From JBBIMP01 sp037444305 (GTDB lineage: Bacteria > Acidobacteriota > UBA6911), in contig JBBIMP010000011.1 in assembly GCA_037444305.1 (NCBI GenBank), positions 62,001-126,000 of the forward strand: 64,000 nucleotides of DNA, read 5' to 3'. The notes beneath the pieces are model-generated. The model was not told the origin of the DNA and did not search any database. It saw nothing but the letters and a program-made list of their open reading frames with translations. Positions 26,612 through 36,062 of the stretch are shown here, one piece after another; position 1 is the first letter of the stretch; the number at the start of each line of letters is the position of its first letter. A program made the translations under genes and the position numbers.

Positions 26612-26853
26612 CACTCCCCGCCACATCCTTCCGGGCCATGCCCCGCCTACGTCAACTTTTTGGCGAAACCGGCCCCTGAGCTTGACACCCGTCCCGGCCG
26701 CGTGAACCCGCAGGCCTACCGCCAAATCTCCAATGTCACGTCCTGGAAACTGGCGGACACCGTAATCCATAGATAATGCGTAATTTATATCCTCGCCGCT
26801 CGAATTGGAGCTGAAGCGGCTACGGAACGGCATTTTGCGGAGCGGATCAGGGA

Positions 26854-26871
26854 TTGGCATGGGCTTTGCAT
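26854..26871 (+). promoter_or_regulatory. Sigma-54 promoter of the fliL-fliR run
   Basis: TTGGCATGGGCTTTGCA, GG (26856-26857) and GC (26868-26869) 10 bp apart: full -24/-12 match. It lies 52 bp before fliL. Confidence 0.85.
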
Positions 26872-26922
26872 TACTGCTAAGGGCGTTGAACTGCAGTTGC
26901 AGCCAATTGGAGATCAGAGGTC

Positions 26923-27450
26923 ATGGCCGAAGAAGAGAAACCTGACGGGGCGGATGTTCAGCAGGAAGCAAAGAGCAGGAAGTGGCTCTGGATCGTGGTT
27001 GCGGCCATGGTTTTCCTCGCAGCCGGGGCAGCGGGTGCCTACTTTCTAGGCTACCTGCCCGGTACAGCCAGCGCCGAGGATGCGGTGGATTCCGGTCCCA
27101 CGGATGACGCAGGGCCTCAGCCGCTCACCGATCGCGTCAAGTCCGTCATGAAGCTCGATGCCTTTCTCGTGAATCTGGCCGATCCCGACGGTGCCCGTTT
27201 CCTGAAGGCCACATTCCACCTCGGCCTGGACCAGCCCAAGGTGGGGGAGCAGTATGCCGGCGATCCGGTCGTGCTGGCAGCCACCCGCGACCGCATAAAT
27301 TCCATCCTCAGCACCAAGACGGCGGAGGAGATCCTCTCGCCCGAGGGCAAGGACGCGCTGCGCCGCGAAATCCGTGACATCCTGATTCCGGTCTTTCCGG
27401 CAGGCAAGGTTGTGGACGTCTACATCCTCGATTTTGTCGTGCAACTGTGA
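26923..27450 (+). CDS. fliL: Flagellar basal body-associated protein FliL
   Basis: 175 aa. A short cytoplasmic N-terminus, one transmembrane segment (WLWIVVAAMVFLAAGAAGAYFLG, about 26-48) and a periplasmic domain with MKLDAFLVNLADPDGARFLKATFHLG and AEEILSPEGKDALRREI, as in FliL. It helps the stator units at the motor. Leads a run fliL-fliN-fliO-fliP-fliQ-fliR-flhB. Confidence 0.95.
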   Translation: MAEEEKPDGADVQQEAKSRKWLWIVVAAMVFLAAGAAGAYFLGYLPGTASAEDAVDSGPTDDAGPQPLTDRVKSVMKLDAFLVNLADPDGARFLKATFHLGLDQPKVGEQYAGDPVVLAATRDRINSILSTKTAEEILSPEGKDALRREIRDILIPVFPAGKVVDVYILDFVVQL

Positions 27451-27463
27451 AAGGAGCATGCCG

Positions 27464-27751
27464 ATGTCCGAATGGCCAGCGAACGCAGGCGCAGCAGCCG
27501 TAGTGAATGGGGACGCCGATTTCGGCGCTTTTCTGGATGTGCCACTCACGGTGAGGGTGGAACTCGGCAGGCGAACCATGAAGGTCCGCGATGTCCTGCA
27601 GTTGAAACCGGAGTCGGTCATGACGATCGAAAAATCAGCCGGTGAAAACGTGGATGTCTACGTGAACGACAGGCTGGTGGCATTTGGTGAAATCTTGGAA
27701 ACAGAAGGACATGCAGGAATAAGGATTACGGACCTGCTGGAACAGCAGTGA
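27464..27751 (+). CDS. fliN: Flagellar motor switch protein FliN (short, SpoA domain only)
   Basis: 95 aa. One SpoA domain: FLDVPLTVRVELGRRTMKVRDVLQLKPESVMTIEKSAGENVDVYVNDRLVAFGEI. FliN forms the base of the C-ring. ATG at 27464 is 7 nt after AAGGAG (27451-27456); the upstream ATG at 27458 is too close. A second, longer FliN-type gene (37851) is in the same window. Confidence 0.93.
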   Translation: MSEWPANAGAAAVVNGDADFGAFLDVPLTVRVELGRRTMKVRDVLQLKPESVMTIEKSAGENVDVYVNDRLVAFGEILETEGHAGIRITDLLEQQ

Positions 27752-27766
27752 CGGGGAAGACCTCCT

Positions 27767-28501
27767 ATGCAAAAGACCAAACGATTGAGCTTTCTGGGAT
27801 GCCTGTCATTTCTCCTGGTTCTTGTCCTGTCGCCGGCGGCGGCTGCCGCCCAGGATAACCCGCCGGCGGAAGAGCCCGTGACGACACAAGTCGTGGCCGG
27901 CGCGGAAGAAGGTCCTCCCCCGGAAGTGGCTTCGTCGCAACAGGAGATCGTACCGGTGGCGGACAATGCGCCGGCAGAGGCGTCGATTCCGGGGGGGCCG
28001 GAGATTCCGGGGGAGCCGGCGATTCCGGAAGAGCCGGCGGCCGAATGGGGCAACACGATCTTTCCCCTCATGAAGGTTGCCGGCGGCATCGGGATCGTGA
28101 TTGGCTTGATCCTCGGCGGATTCTGGGCCATGAAAAAAGTGGCGCCGCAGTATTTTGCCAAGCGCGGCGCCGGCAAGATGCTTCGCCTCATCGAGACGCT
28201 CTCGATGGGTGAAAAGCGCACGATCGCCATCGTCGAGGTGGCCGGAAAGAGCTATCTCATAGGCAATACGCCGGGTCAGATTTCGCTGCTGGATGCTCTA
28301 CAGCACCTGCCCGAGGCATGCGCGGCCCGCGAAACCCGTGCGGGGGCAGATCTGCCGGCGGGAAATGGCAGCCGAAAAGGGAGTTTCCTGGACATCTACG
28401 AGGCCGCAAGAAGCACACCCGCCCAAGCGGCAAGGCCGGCGCAGATTCCGCCGGACATACGCGGGAAAATGAGGGAACTCAGGCAGGCGCTGGAAAAATA
28501 G
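27767..28501 (+). CDS. fliO: Flagellar biogenesis protein FliO
   Basis: 244 aa. N-terminal signal/hydrophobic stretch (about 7-30), a Pro/Glu-rich spacer with short PGGPEIPGEPAIPEEP repeats (about 75-95), a transmembrane segment (VAGGIGIVIGLILGGFWAMK) and a C-terminal domain with MLRLIETLSMGEKRTIAIVEVAGKSYLIG. FliO helps assemble FliP in the export gate. FliO is poorly conserved; support is the C-terminal motif plus its position before fliP. Confidence 0.9.
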   Translation: MQKTKRLSFLGCLSFLLVLVLSPAAAAAQDNPPAEEPVTTQVVAGAEEGPPPEVASSQQEIVPVADNAPAEASIPGGPEIPGEPAIPEEPAAEWGNTIFPLMKVAGGIGIVIGLILGGFWAMKKVAPQYFAKRGAGKMLRLIETLSMGEKRTIAIVEVAGKSYLIGNTPGQISLLDALQHLPEACAARETRAGADLPAGNGSRKGSFLDIYEAARSTPAQAARPAQIPPDIRGKMRELRQALEK

Positions 28502-28527
28502 GGAGCGGCATTCCCAGCGGGGCGGAT

Positions 28528-29292
28528 ATGAAAAAAACAGCAATTGTCCTGATCTGTGCCGGATTTTTCCTCCTCGCGCTTCAGCCGGCAATTGCGGCCC
28601 AGGCGCAGAACGACCGCAGTTTTTCGGGCATCGAGCTGCGGATCGGCGGCGGCCGACAACAGGAGGGGCTGTCCACGCCGCTGCAGATCCTGATCCTGCT
28701 GACCGTCCTGTCGCTGCTGCCGGCCATCCTGGTTTCGGTAACCTCTTTCACCCGTCTGATCATCGTGGCTCATTTCCTCCGCCAGGCCCTGGGCACGCAG
28801 ACCATGCCTCCCAACCAGGTCCTGATCGGTCTTTCGCTGTTCCTGACCTTTTTCATCATGCAGCCCGTGGGCGAGCGGGTTCACAGGGAGGCGCTCGAAC
28901 CCATGATGAACGGACAGCTCACGGAAATGCAGGCCCTCGAGGCAGCTTCCGGCCCGGTCCGGGAATTCATGCTGCGGTATACGCGGGAGAAGGACCTGAT
29001 GCTCTTCATGAACATTGCGAAGGAGCCGCGCCCTGCCAACAGCAAGGACCTGTCCATGCGCATCGTGATCCCCAGCTTCATCATCTCCGAACTGAAGACG
29101 GCGTTCCAGATCGGTTTCGTGCTGTTCATACCGTTCCTGGTTATCGACATGGTGGTGGCTTCGGTCCTGCTGTCCATGGGCATGATGCAGTTGCCTCCGG
29201 TGGTCATCTCGACCCCCTTCAAGATCCTGCTCTTTGTCATGGTGGACGGCTGGAATCTCGTGGTGGGGTCGCTGGTCAGGAGCTTCTTCTAG
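28528..29292 (+). CDS. fliP: Flagellar export gate protein FliP
   Basis: 254 aa. Signal-like hydrophobic N-terminus, then GLSTPLQILILLTVLSLLPAILVSVTSFTRLIIVAHFLRQALGTQTMPPNQVLIGLSLFLT and IPSFIISELKTAFQIGF, PFKILLFVMVDGW, the family hallmarks. FliP, FliQ and FliR form the export channel core. ATG at 28528 begins the signal-like segment; upstream codons in the same frame overlap fliO. Confidence 0.96.
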   Translation: MKKTAIVLICAGFFLLALQPAIAAQAQNDRSFSGIELRIGGGRQQEGLSTPLQILILLTVLSLLPAILVSVTSFTRLIIVAHFLRQALGTQTMPPNQVLIGLSLFLTFFIMQPVGERVHREALEPMMNGQLTEMQALEAASGPVREFMLRYTREKDLMLFMNIAKEPRPANSKDLSMRIVIPSFIISELKTAFQIGFVLFIPFLVIDMVVASVLLSMGMMQLPPVVISTPFKILLFVMVDGWNLVVGSLVRSFF

Positions 29293-29369
29293 CGCCGCCC
29301 CGGGACTGCATAGTTGTCTTTTGTGCTGACTTTGCGGCGGGGCTGCCCGCCGGAGAATGTTGAGGCCTT

Positions 29370-29639
29370 ATGAATCCTGACACGGTATTGACACTGGCTA
29401 GAGAGACTCTGCAGATGACGCTCATGGTGAGCGGCCCGTTGCTGCTCGTATCGCTTGTCGCAGGCATTCTGGTCAGCGTTTTTCAGGTGGTCACCTCGAT
29501 CCAGGATATGACCCTCTCCCTGGTGCCGCGGATGCTGGCTGTTTTTCTGGCTTTCCTGTTTCTGCTCCCGTGGGTCATGAGCCTCCTCATCGGATTCACC
29601 TCAAGGCTTCTGGGTCATCTCGAACGGTTTGCAATTTGA
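29370..29639 (+). CDS. fliQ: Flagellar export gate protein FliQ
   Basis: 89 aa, usual length. Two transmembrane helices with SGPLLLVSLVAGILVSVFQVVTSIQDMTLSLVPRMLAVFLAFLF, typical of FliQ. Part of the FliP5Q4R1 channel. A 77-bp gap separates it from fliP and a 75-bp gap from fliR; short GC hairpins lie between but I do not call them terminators. Confidence 0.95.
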   Translation: MNPDTVLTLARETLQMTLMVSGPLLLVSLVAGILVSVFQVVTSIQDMTLSLVPRMLAVFLAFLFLLPWVMSLLIGFTSRLLGHLERFAI

Positions 29640-29714
29640 CGGCTGCCCGGTGGCCGGCGACGCGGCCGGGAGGCGCCGGCTTCTTGGTTCTCGGACCTTC
29701 AGGCTAAGCCAGCA

Positions 29715-30494
29715 ATGACGACTATTTCGTTTTCTCCTGGGGACGTCGCGAGCTTCGCGGTCGTGCTGTTCCGGGTTGCGGGCATCATGGTCTTTGCCCC
29801 CTTCTACAGCTCGGGCGGCTTTCCCATTCAGGTGAAAATAATGCTGCCCCTCTGCGTAGCGCTGACTCTGGGGCCGGCGGTGCCGGCCGCACAGGGGATT
29901 CAGAGCATGGCGTTGGGGGGGATCGTGCTCTCGCTTCTCGGAGAGGTCCTGGTAGGGATGGTACTGGGACTGACGGCGGCTTTTGTCTTCAGCGGACTCC
30001 AGCTCGCAGGCCAGATCATGGGGTTTCAGCTTGGCTTTTCGATCGTCAACGTGATCGATCCGCAGACCACCGTTCAAACCTCGGTCCTGGCGATCCTGCA
30101 GAACTTTCTGGGTTTGATCTTCTTTCTGATGATCAACGGCCACCACTGGTTTTTCAGGGCGGTGGCCGAAAGCCTGGATTACCTTCCGGTTGGCGGGATC
30201 CGAATGAGCGGACCCATCGCGGGAGAGATGGTACGGCTATCCTCCCAGATCTTCGTGGCCGGAATACAGATTGCGGCGCCGGTGCTTGCCGTCACGATGG
30301 TCGCCGACGTCATTCTCGGGATCATCGGGAGGGCTGCGCCACAGATCAACATTCTGATCGAGGGCCTGCCGGTAAAAATCCTGGTCGGGCTGGGCGGAAT
30401 GAGCCTTGCATGCTATTTTCTTCCGGGCCTGCTGGGCTCCTATTTCATGCAGTTGTCGCAGGATCTGCTGACCATCCTGCGCGGACTGGTTTAG
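29715..30494 (+). CDS. fliR: Flagellar export gate protein FliR
   Basis: 259 aa, six or so transmembrane segments. Conserved FRVAGIMVFAPFYSSGGFP near the N-terminus, GFQLGFSIVNVIDPQ and RAAPQINILIEGLPVKI. FliR completes the export gate with FliP and FliQ. Followed by flhB 9 bp later. Confidence 0.96.
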   Translation: MTTISFSPGDVASFAVVLFRVAGIMVFAPFYSSGGFPIQVKIMLPLCVALTLGPAVPAAQGIQSMALGGIVLSLLGEVLVGMVLGLTAAFVFSGLQLAGQIMGFQLGFSIVNVIDPQTTVQTSVLAILQNFLGLIFFLMINGHHWFFRAVAESLDYLPVGGIRMSGPIAGEMVRLSSQIFVAGIQIAAPVLAVTMVADVILGIIGRAAPQINILIEGLPVKILVGLGGMSLACYFLPGLLGSYFMQLSQDLLTILRGLV

Positions 30495-30503
30495 AGCGGC
30501 GTC

Positions 30504-31571
30504 ATGGCGGAGCTGAAGGAGAGCCGGACAGAAAAAGCCACTCCGCGCAAACTGCAGAAAGCGCGGGAAAAGGGTCAGATCGCGCGCAGCAAGGAGGTGC
30601 CCGCCGCCGCCGTGGTGCTGGGGGCGTTCCTGTACCTCTTTTTCGGCGGCCAACACCTGTTCGACAACCTGCAATCCTGCACGCGCGACCTGCTCCGGCT
30701 ACCTATGCCCGAGGAGGTGACCATTTCCTTTGTCACCTCGATGGCGCGAGATATTGCGCTGCGTTTCGCGATGATCGTCGGCCCACTTTTTCTGGTGGCC
30801 ATGACTCTGGGCGTAGGGGCCAATGTGGCCCAGGGAGGCATCACAATCTCCTGGCATCAATTGCGCTTCAATTTCGGCAAGCTCAATCCCAAGAACGGCC
30901 TGTCCAGGCTTTTCTCCAAGTACGGTCTGGCGGAGCTGGCAAAGAGCCTGGCGCTGATCGCCGCCATCCTTTTCATAACCTACCAGGTGATCGAAGACCA
31001 TCTCGCGCTGTTTCCCCGTCTCGCCAACATGGATTCGCGCCAACTTGTGTACTGGACGGCGGGACTCTGCTACAAGATCGGTCTCCGCATCGGCATATTC
31101 CTTCTGGTAGTCGCCGTCGCCGACTATGCGCTGCAGCGGCACCGTTTTCTCGAGCAGTTGAAGATGACCAAGCAGGAGGTCAAGGACGAGGTCAAGGAAC
31201 TCGAGGGAGATCCGCTCACCCGGTCCCGTATCCGGAGGATCCAGCGGGAGTTGGCCCGCAAGCGGATGATGGCCGACGTTCCGGCCGCCGACGTGGTCAT
31301 CACCAATCCCACCCACTACGCTGTCGCGCTCTCCTACAAGATGGAGGCCATGGAAGCTCCCAAGGTGGTGGCCAAAGGTGTCGGATTTTTGGCGATCAAG
31401 ATTAAGGAGTTGGCACAGGAGCACGATGTCCCAAGGGTGGAAAACCGGGAACTGGCCCGTGCCCTCTACAAGGGCTGCGAGGTCGGTCAATTCATACCGG
31501 TTAATCTGTACCGTGCCGTGGCCGAGATCCTCGCATATATCTACAAGACGCGCAATAGTTTGCGGTACTAG
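30504..31571 (+). CDS. flhB: Flagellar export switch protein FlhB
   Basis: 355 aa. Four transmembrane segments in the N-terminal part. The cytoplasmic domain has the self-cleaving motif ITNPTHYAVALSYK (about residues 267-280), where the N-P bond is cut to change export specificity from rod-hook to filament subunits. The N-terminus (KESRTEKATPRKLQKAREKGQI) is typical. It is followed by a GC hairpin and a new sigma-54 promoter. Confidence 0.97.
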   Translation: MAELKESRTEKATPRKLQKAREKGQIARSKEVPAAAVVLGAFLYLFFGGQHLFDNLQSCTRDLLRLPMPEEVTISFVTSMARDIALRFAMIVGPLFLVAMTLGVGANVAQGGITISWHQLRFNFGKLNPKNGLSRLFSKYGLAELAKSLALIAAILFITYQVIEDHLALFPRLANMDSRQLVYWTAGLCYKIGLRIGIFLLVVAVADYALQRHRFLEQLKMTKQEVKDEVKELEGDPLTRSRIRRIQRELARKRMMADVPAADVVITNPTHYAVALSYKMEAMEAPKVVAKGVGFLAIKIKELAQEHDVPRVENRELARALYKGCEVGQFIPVNLYRAVAEILAYIYKTRNSLRY

Positions 31572-31576
31572 TCGCA

Positions 31577-31597
31577 CCCCCGGATTCTCGCCGGGGG
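31577..31597 (+). terminator. GC hairpin after flhB
   Basis: CCCCCGG (31577-31583) pairs with CCGGGGG (31591-31597) across a 7-base loop, 6 bp after the flhB stop. There is no T run. A new sigma-54 promoter follows, so partial termination before flhA is plausible. Confidence 0.45.
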
Positions 31598-31634
31598 GCC
31601 TTGCCGCGCCCTACCCCTCGCTTGTCGTCTCCCG

Positions 31635-31652
31635 ATGGCATGGAAATTGCCT
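31635..31652 (+). promoter_or_regulatory. Sigma-54 promoter of flhA-flhF-flhG
   Basis: ATGGCATGGAAATTGCC: GG (31637-31638) and GC (31649-31650) 10 bp apart. It lies 50 bp before the flhA ATG and after the flhB hairpin. Confidence 0.85.
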
Positions 31653-31701
31653 AAACCCCTCCGGATCGATAGTGCTGTAACCGGACAGGGATTTCAGACC
31701 G

Positions 31702-33786
31702 ATGGCTACGGTGGGCGGGACATCATTTCGGGGTATGCAGGGGCTGGCGAGCAGGATTCACCTGGTGATCCCGGTGGCGGTGATGGGGATTCTCCTCGTG
31801 ATGACCCTCCCGATGCCGACAATCCTGATGGATCTGCTCATCAGCCTGAACATCACCCTTTCGATCATCATCCTGCTGGTCTCGATGTATATCCTGAGAC
31901 CGGTCAGTTTCTCGGTCTTCCCCTCGCTGCTCCTGATCATCACCCTTTTCCGGCTGGCGCTTAACGTAGCCAGCACGCGGTTGATTCTGCTCAACGGGGC
32001 TACCGGAGAGGATGCCGCGGGCCGGGTCATCCAGTCGTTCGGCCAGTTTGTGGTCGGGGGCAATTACCTGGTCGGGATCATCGTGTTTCTGGTGCTGATC
32101 GGCATCCAGTACATCGTCATCAACCACGGGGCGGTGCGCATCTCCGAAGTCACCGCACGGTTCACGCTCGATGCCATGCCCGGGAAACAGATGAGCATCG
32201 ACGCGGACCTGAACGCGGGCCTCATCGATGAGAATCAGGCCCGGGCGCGGCGCGAGCAGATATCGCGGGAGGCGGAGTTCTACGGTGCGATGGACGGTGC
32301 GATCCGGTTCACGAGCCGGGACGCCGTGGCCTCGATCCTGATCACGGGGATCAACATCATCGGCGGCCTGCTGATCGGTGTCCTCCAGTTCGACATGGGG
32401 CTGGCGGATGCTGCAAAGCGTTTCACGATCCTGACGATCGGCGATGGCCTGGTGACGGCGATACCCTCGCTGCTGATCTCCGTGGCCGGCGGCATCATCA
32501 CCACCCGGGCGGCCTCCGAATCGAATCTCGGCGAGGAGGTAGCGACGCAGTTGTTCCGCAATCCTATTCCGGTGGCCATCGGGGCGGCCTTCCTTTTTCT
32601 CATCGGCCTGGTGCCCGGACTCCCGGCGATGCCCTTTTTCCTGCTCTCGGCCGTCACCGGCCTGGTGGCCTACCAGACGCGGCAGGCCCGGACGACCGAG
32701 CAGGTGCAGCTCGAGAAGCAGATCGCGGAAAAAACGGAGGCCGAGAAGGCCGGTGAACGCATCGAGCGGCTGCTGAGGGTGGATCCGCTGGGCCTGGAGG
32801 TGGGGTACGGACTCATCCGCTTCGTGGATGCCAGCCAGGGGGGCGACTTCCTGAACCGGATCAAATCCATCCGGCGCCAGATAGCGCTCGACCTGGGCAT
32901 TGTGATTCCTCCGGTTCATATAACCGACAACCTCCAGCTGGATGCGCGCTCCTACTCCATTCTGCTGAAAGGGGTGGAGATCGCGCGCGGCGACCTGGTG
33001 CCGGAGCACTACCTCGCCATCAATCCGGGGACTGCCCGCGAGGAGATCGCAGGCACGGTGACCCAGGAGCCGGCGTTCGGCCTGGAGGCCCGCTGGATCC
33101 TGGCGGCGGAACGCGAGCGGGCCCAGGTCGCGGGTTACACCGTGGTGGATCCCACGACGGTGCTGGCGACACACCTCTCGGAACTGGTCAAGACCCACGC
33201 GCACGAGCTCCTGGGACGGCAGGAGACCAAGGCGCTCCTGGACGCCGTCGCCGAGACCCACCCGAAGGTCGTGGAGGAACTGATCCCCAAGGTCCTCTCC
33301 CTGGGCGACGTGCAGAAGGTGCTGCAGAACCTCCTCAAGGAGCGGGTCTCGATTCGCGACGCCGTCACGATTTTCGAAACGCTGGCGGATTACGGCACGA
33401 TGACCAAAAACGTGAACATTCTCACCGAGTACTGCCGGCAGGCGCTCGGCCGCTTTATCTGCAGGCAGTACCAGAACGAACGGAACGAGCTCCTGGTGTT
33501 CACGCTCAGTCCCGAAATCGAAAAGAACATCGCCGATGCGATCGTGCACACCGAGCAGGGATCCTACCTCGCGCTGGATCCCCGAATGGCCAAAGACACC
33601 ATGCTCCGCATCCGGCGCACGGTGGACGGCGCCGCGGCGGGCCGCAATCCCGTGGTGATCTGTTCGGCCAATGTCCGCATGTACGTCCGGCAGCTCCTCG
33701 AGCGGTATCTCCCGGGGGCTGCGATCCTTTCACACAACGAAATACCTCCGAACCTGCAGGTGACGCCGGTCGGAATGGTCAGCTAG
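31702..33786 (+). CDS. flhA: Flagellar export gate protein FlhA
   Basis: 694 aa, normal. About eight transmembrane segments in residues 20-325, with the FHIPEP-type region (RFTLDAMPGKQMSIDADLNAGLIDENQARARRE) and a C-terminal cytoplasmic domain that forms the nonameric ring. The hydrophobic N-half has VFPSLLLIITLFRLALNVASTRLIL. FlhA takes substrates from the chaperones. Starts a run flhA-flhF-flhG-fliA. Confidence 0.97.
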   Translation: MATVGGTSFRGMQGLASRIHLVIPVAVMGILLVMTLPMPTILMDLLISLNITLSIIILLVSMYILRPVSFSVFPSLLLIITLFRLALNVASTRLILLNGATGEDAAGRVIQSFGQFVVGGNYLVGIIVFLVLIGIQYIVINHGAVRISEVTARFTLDAMPGKQMSIDADLNAGLIDENQARARREQISREAEFYGAMDGAIRFTSRDAVASILITGINIIGGLLIGVLQFDMGLADAAKRFTILTIGDGLVTAIPSLLISVAGGIITTRAASESNLGEEVATQLFRNPIPVAIGAAFLFLIGLVPGLPAMPFFLLSAVTGLVAYQTRQARTTEQVQLEKQIAEKTEAEKAGERIERLLRVDPLGLEVGYGLIRFVDASQGGDFLNRIKSIRRQIALDLGIVIPPVHITDNLQLDARSYSILLKGVEIARGDLVPEHYLAINPGTAREEIAGTVTQEPAFGLEARWILAAERERAQVAGYTVVDPTTVLATHLSELVKTHAHELLGRQETKALLDAVAETHPKVVEELIPKVLSLGDVQKVLQNLLKERVSIRDAVTIFETLADYGTMTKNVNILTEYCRQALGRFICRQYQNERNELLVFTLSPEIEKNIADAIVHTEQGSYLALDPRMAKDTMLRIRRTVDGAAAGRNPVVICSANVRMYVRQLLERYLPGAAILSHNEIPPNLQVTPVGMVS

Positions 33787-33799
33787 CGGGTGAGCCCGG

Positions 33800-34993
33800 A
33801 TGAAGATCAAGACTTTCTACGCAGCGAACATGGCTGAGGCGCTCCAACTGGTGAAACGTGAATTTGGCAGCGACGCGCTGATCCTTTCCTCGAAGGAGTC
33901 GGCGAAGCGATCCGTGTTCGGGCTGCCGGGAAGTGCGGGAGTCGAGGTGGTGGCAGCCGTCGACACCGCCACGGATCGTGTGGCAGACCGCTGCGAGGTC
34001 GCCAAGGGAGGGGTGGAGGCGGGAGACGCGGTTTCCGCGGCCGTCCTTGCCGGGAGCGAAATCCCAGGCCGGGGAGTCTACTCGCCTTCCTTGCTGGCGC
34101 GGAGCAGGAGTGCGCGGCAGCGGGCGGTGCAGCTGGACGGCGAGTACAACGAAATGCGCCGCATGCTGTACTCGCTCACGCGGCCGGCCGCGCTCACGCC
34201 GGCGATGTTTGCCGATGTAGTCGCCTACGAAGTCTACCAGGACATGGTTTCGAACGAGGTCAACGACTGGCTGGCCTACAAGCTGATCGATGAAGCGCAG
34301 CGGGAGCTGCCGGAAGCGGACCGGAAGGAGCGAGCCAAGCTCTCCCGGTCGGTGAATTGCGCAGCCCGCAAACTCGTGGCCCGTTCTCCGCACGGCGACG
34401 GCCTGCCGGGCAAGCGGGTTGTCGCCCTGCTCGGGCCCACGGGTGTCGGCAAGACCACCGCCATCGCGAAACTGGGGGCGCGCCTGGCCCTCGAGCAGAA
34501 AAAGAAGGTCATGCTCGTGACGCTCGATTCCAACCGCATCGGCGCGGCGGAGCAGCTCAAGACGTATGCGGGGCTCATGGGTCTTCCTTTCCGGGCGCTG
34601 CAGCATGGCGCCGAACTGGCGGAACTCGTGCGGGAGCAGGCCCAGCGCGACTATATCCTCGTCGACACGGCCGGCCGGAACCAGCGCGATACCGCCGCGG
34701 TGGGGGAGCTGTCCGACGCGCTGCAGGATTCGCTGGGCATCGAGCGCCACCTGGTTCTGAGCGCGACCACGAAAGCCGTCGATATGCAGGAAATCGTCGA
34801 CCGCTTCGGCGTGTGCGGGCCCGATCACCTGCTGTTCACGAAGCTGGACGAGACCTCGACGTTCGGCCCGATCTTCAACGAGCTGGTGCGGACCCGGAAG
34901 CCGCTGTCCTACCTGTCCGACGGCCAGCGGGTGCCCGAAGACCTGCACGCGGTCCGGGGTGAGCAATTCGTCGACATCATCTTCAATCCCTGA
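33800..34993 (+). CDS. flhF: Flagellar GTPase FlhF
   Basis: 397 aa. SRP-type GTPase with G1 GPTGVGKTTAIAKLGA, DSNRIGAAEQL, DTAGRNQRDT and TKLDETSTFG. N-terminal FlhF-specific B domain (IKTFYAANMAEALQLVKREFGSDALILSSKE). FlhF places and counts flagella, usually at the pole, and works against FlhG. A poorly conserved middle section (about 50-115) links the domains. Followed by flhG after 16 bp. Confidence 0.96.
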   Translation: MKIKTFYAANMAEALQLVKREFGSDALILSSKESAKRSVFGLPGSAGVEVVAAVDTATDRVADRCEVAKGGVEAGDAVSAAVLAGSEIPGRGVYSPSLLARSRSARQRAVQLDGEYNEMRRMLYSLTRPAALTPAMFADVVAYEVYQDMVSNEVNDWLAYKLIDEAQRELPEADRKERAKLSRSVNCAARKLVARSPHGDGLPGKRVVALLGPTGVGKTTAIAKLGARLALEQKKKVMLVTLDSNRIGAAEQLKTYAGLMGLPFRALQHGAELAELVREQAQRDYILVDTAGRNQRDTAAVGELSDALQDSLGIERHLVLSATTKAVDMQEIVDRFGVCGPDHLLFTKLDETSTFGPIFNELVRTRKPLSYLSDGQRVPEDLHAVRGEQFVDIIFNP

Positions 34994-35009
34994 AGAACAG
35001 GAGAGTCCA

Positions 35010-35936
35010 TTGAAAACCACGCGGAAGCTGAATTCATCGCACCCATCACCGGGAGCCAGGATTGACGGGACCGCTCCCGCAATCGGAGCCGAGCCGCGGA
35101 AGGTGCACGCACCCAGAAAATCTGTTCGCGAGCGGAAGACGCGCGTGCTGGCGGTAACCAGCGGAAAAGGCGGCGTGGGTAAGACCAACGTCGTGGCCAA
35201 TATGGCCGTCACCCTTTCGGACATGGGGAAGAAGGTGGTGGTGCTGGACGCCGATTTCGGGCTGGCCAACCTCGATGTACTCCTGGGGCTTACCCCGAGA
35301 TACCACCTCGGCCATGTGCTGTTCGGCAACAAAACCCTGGCGGAGATCATGGTTCAGGGACCCAAGGGGATACAGATCATCCCGGCAAGTTCCGGCCTGC
35401 AGCGGCTTGCCGACCTCACCGTGGCGCAGCGCAATTTCCTCGTGGAGAGCTTCGCCGAGCTGGATGCCGATACCGATTACTTCATCATCGACACGGCGGC
35501 AGGCATATCGAGCAATGTGCTCCACTTCCTGCTGGCGGCTCACGAGGTGATCGTGGTGAGCGCCCCCGAGCCGACGGCCATTGTGGATGCCTACGCCCTG
35601 ATCAAGATCCTCCTGGGCGAGCAGCAGGACAAGCTCATCCGCGTCCTGATCAACTCCACCCAGTCCGAGGAAGAAGCCCGAGAGGTATTCCGGCAGATCA
35701 ACTCCGTGGTCCGGCGCTTCCTCGACCGCGAGGTCCTTTACCTCGGCCACGTGGAGCGCGATCCGCACGTGCTGCAGGCAATCAAGAGCCAGGTCCTGGT
35801 CACCCACTACTACCCTTCGGCGCCGGCCAGCAGGTCTTTCCGCCGGATCACCCGCAGCCTGCTCGCCGACGGTGCCTCCCCGGCAGCGGAGGACGGCCTG
35901 GTGTGGGAGAGGTTCCTGAATGACTGGATCAACTGA
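35010..35936 (+). CDS. flhG: Flagellar number regulator FlhG (MinD-like ATPase)
   Basis: 308 aa. Deviant Walker A SGKGGVGKTNVVANMA, then DADFGLANLDVLLGL and FIIDTAAGISSNVLHFL. FlhG limits flagellar number and interacts with FlhF and FliM/FliN. In some bacteria (FleN) it also inhibits a sigma-54 activator. Start is TTG at 35010 with AGGAG(AG) upstream; the N-terminal tail (about 45 aa) is basic and poorly conserved. Confidence 0.95.
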   Translation: MKTTRKLNSSHPSPGARIDGTAPAIGAEPRKVHAPRKSVRERKTRVLAVTSGKGGVGKTNVVANMAVTLSDMGKKVVVLDADFGLANLDVLLGLTPRYHLGHVLFGNKTLAEIMVQGPKGIQIIPASSGLQRLADLTVAQRNFLVESFAELDADTDYFIIDTAAGISSNVLHFLLAAHEVIVVSAPEPTAIVDAYALIKILLGEQQDKLIRVLINSTQSEEEAREVFRQINSVVRRFLDREVLYLGHVERDPHVLQAIKSQVLVTHYYPSAPASRSFRRITRSLLADGASPAAEDGLVWERFLNDWIN

Positions 35937-36062
35937 GGTTTCTCGAAGGCAATGGCAGATCTTCCCATGCCCGCGGACGTGAAGCGATATCGAGCCGATT
36001 GAATAGCCCGCAAGGCGCGCCAGCAAAGCGCGGCCCCGCCTTGCCTGTCCAGAGGTGACGTC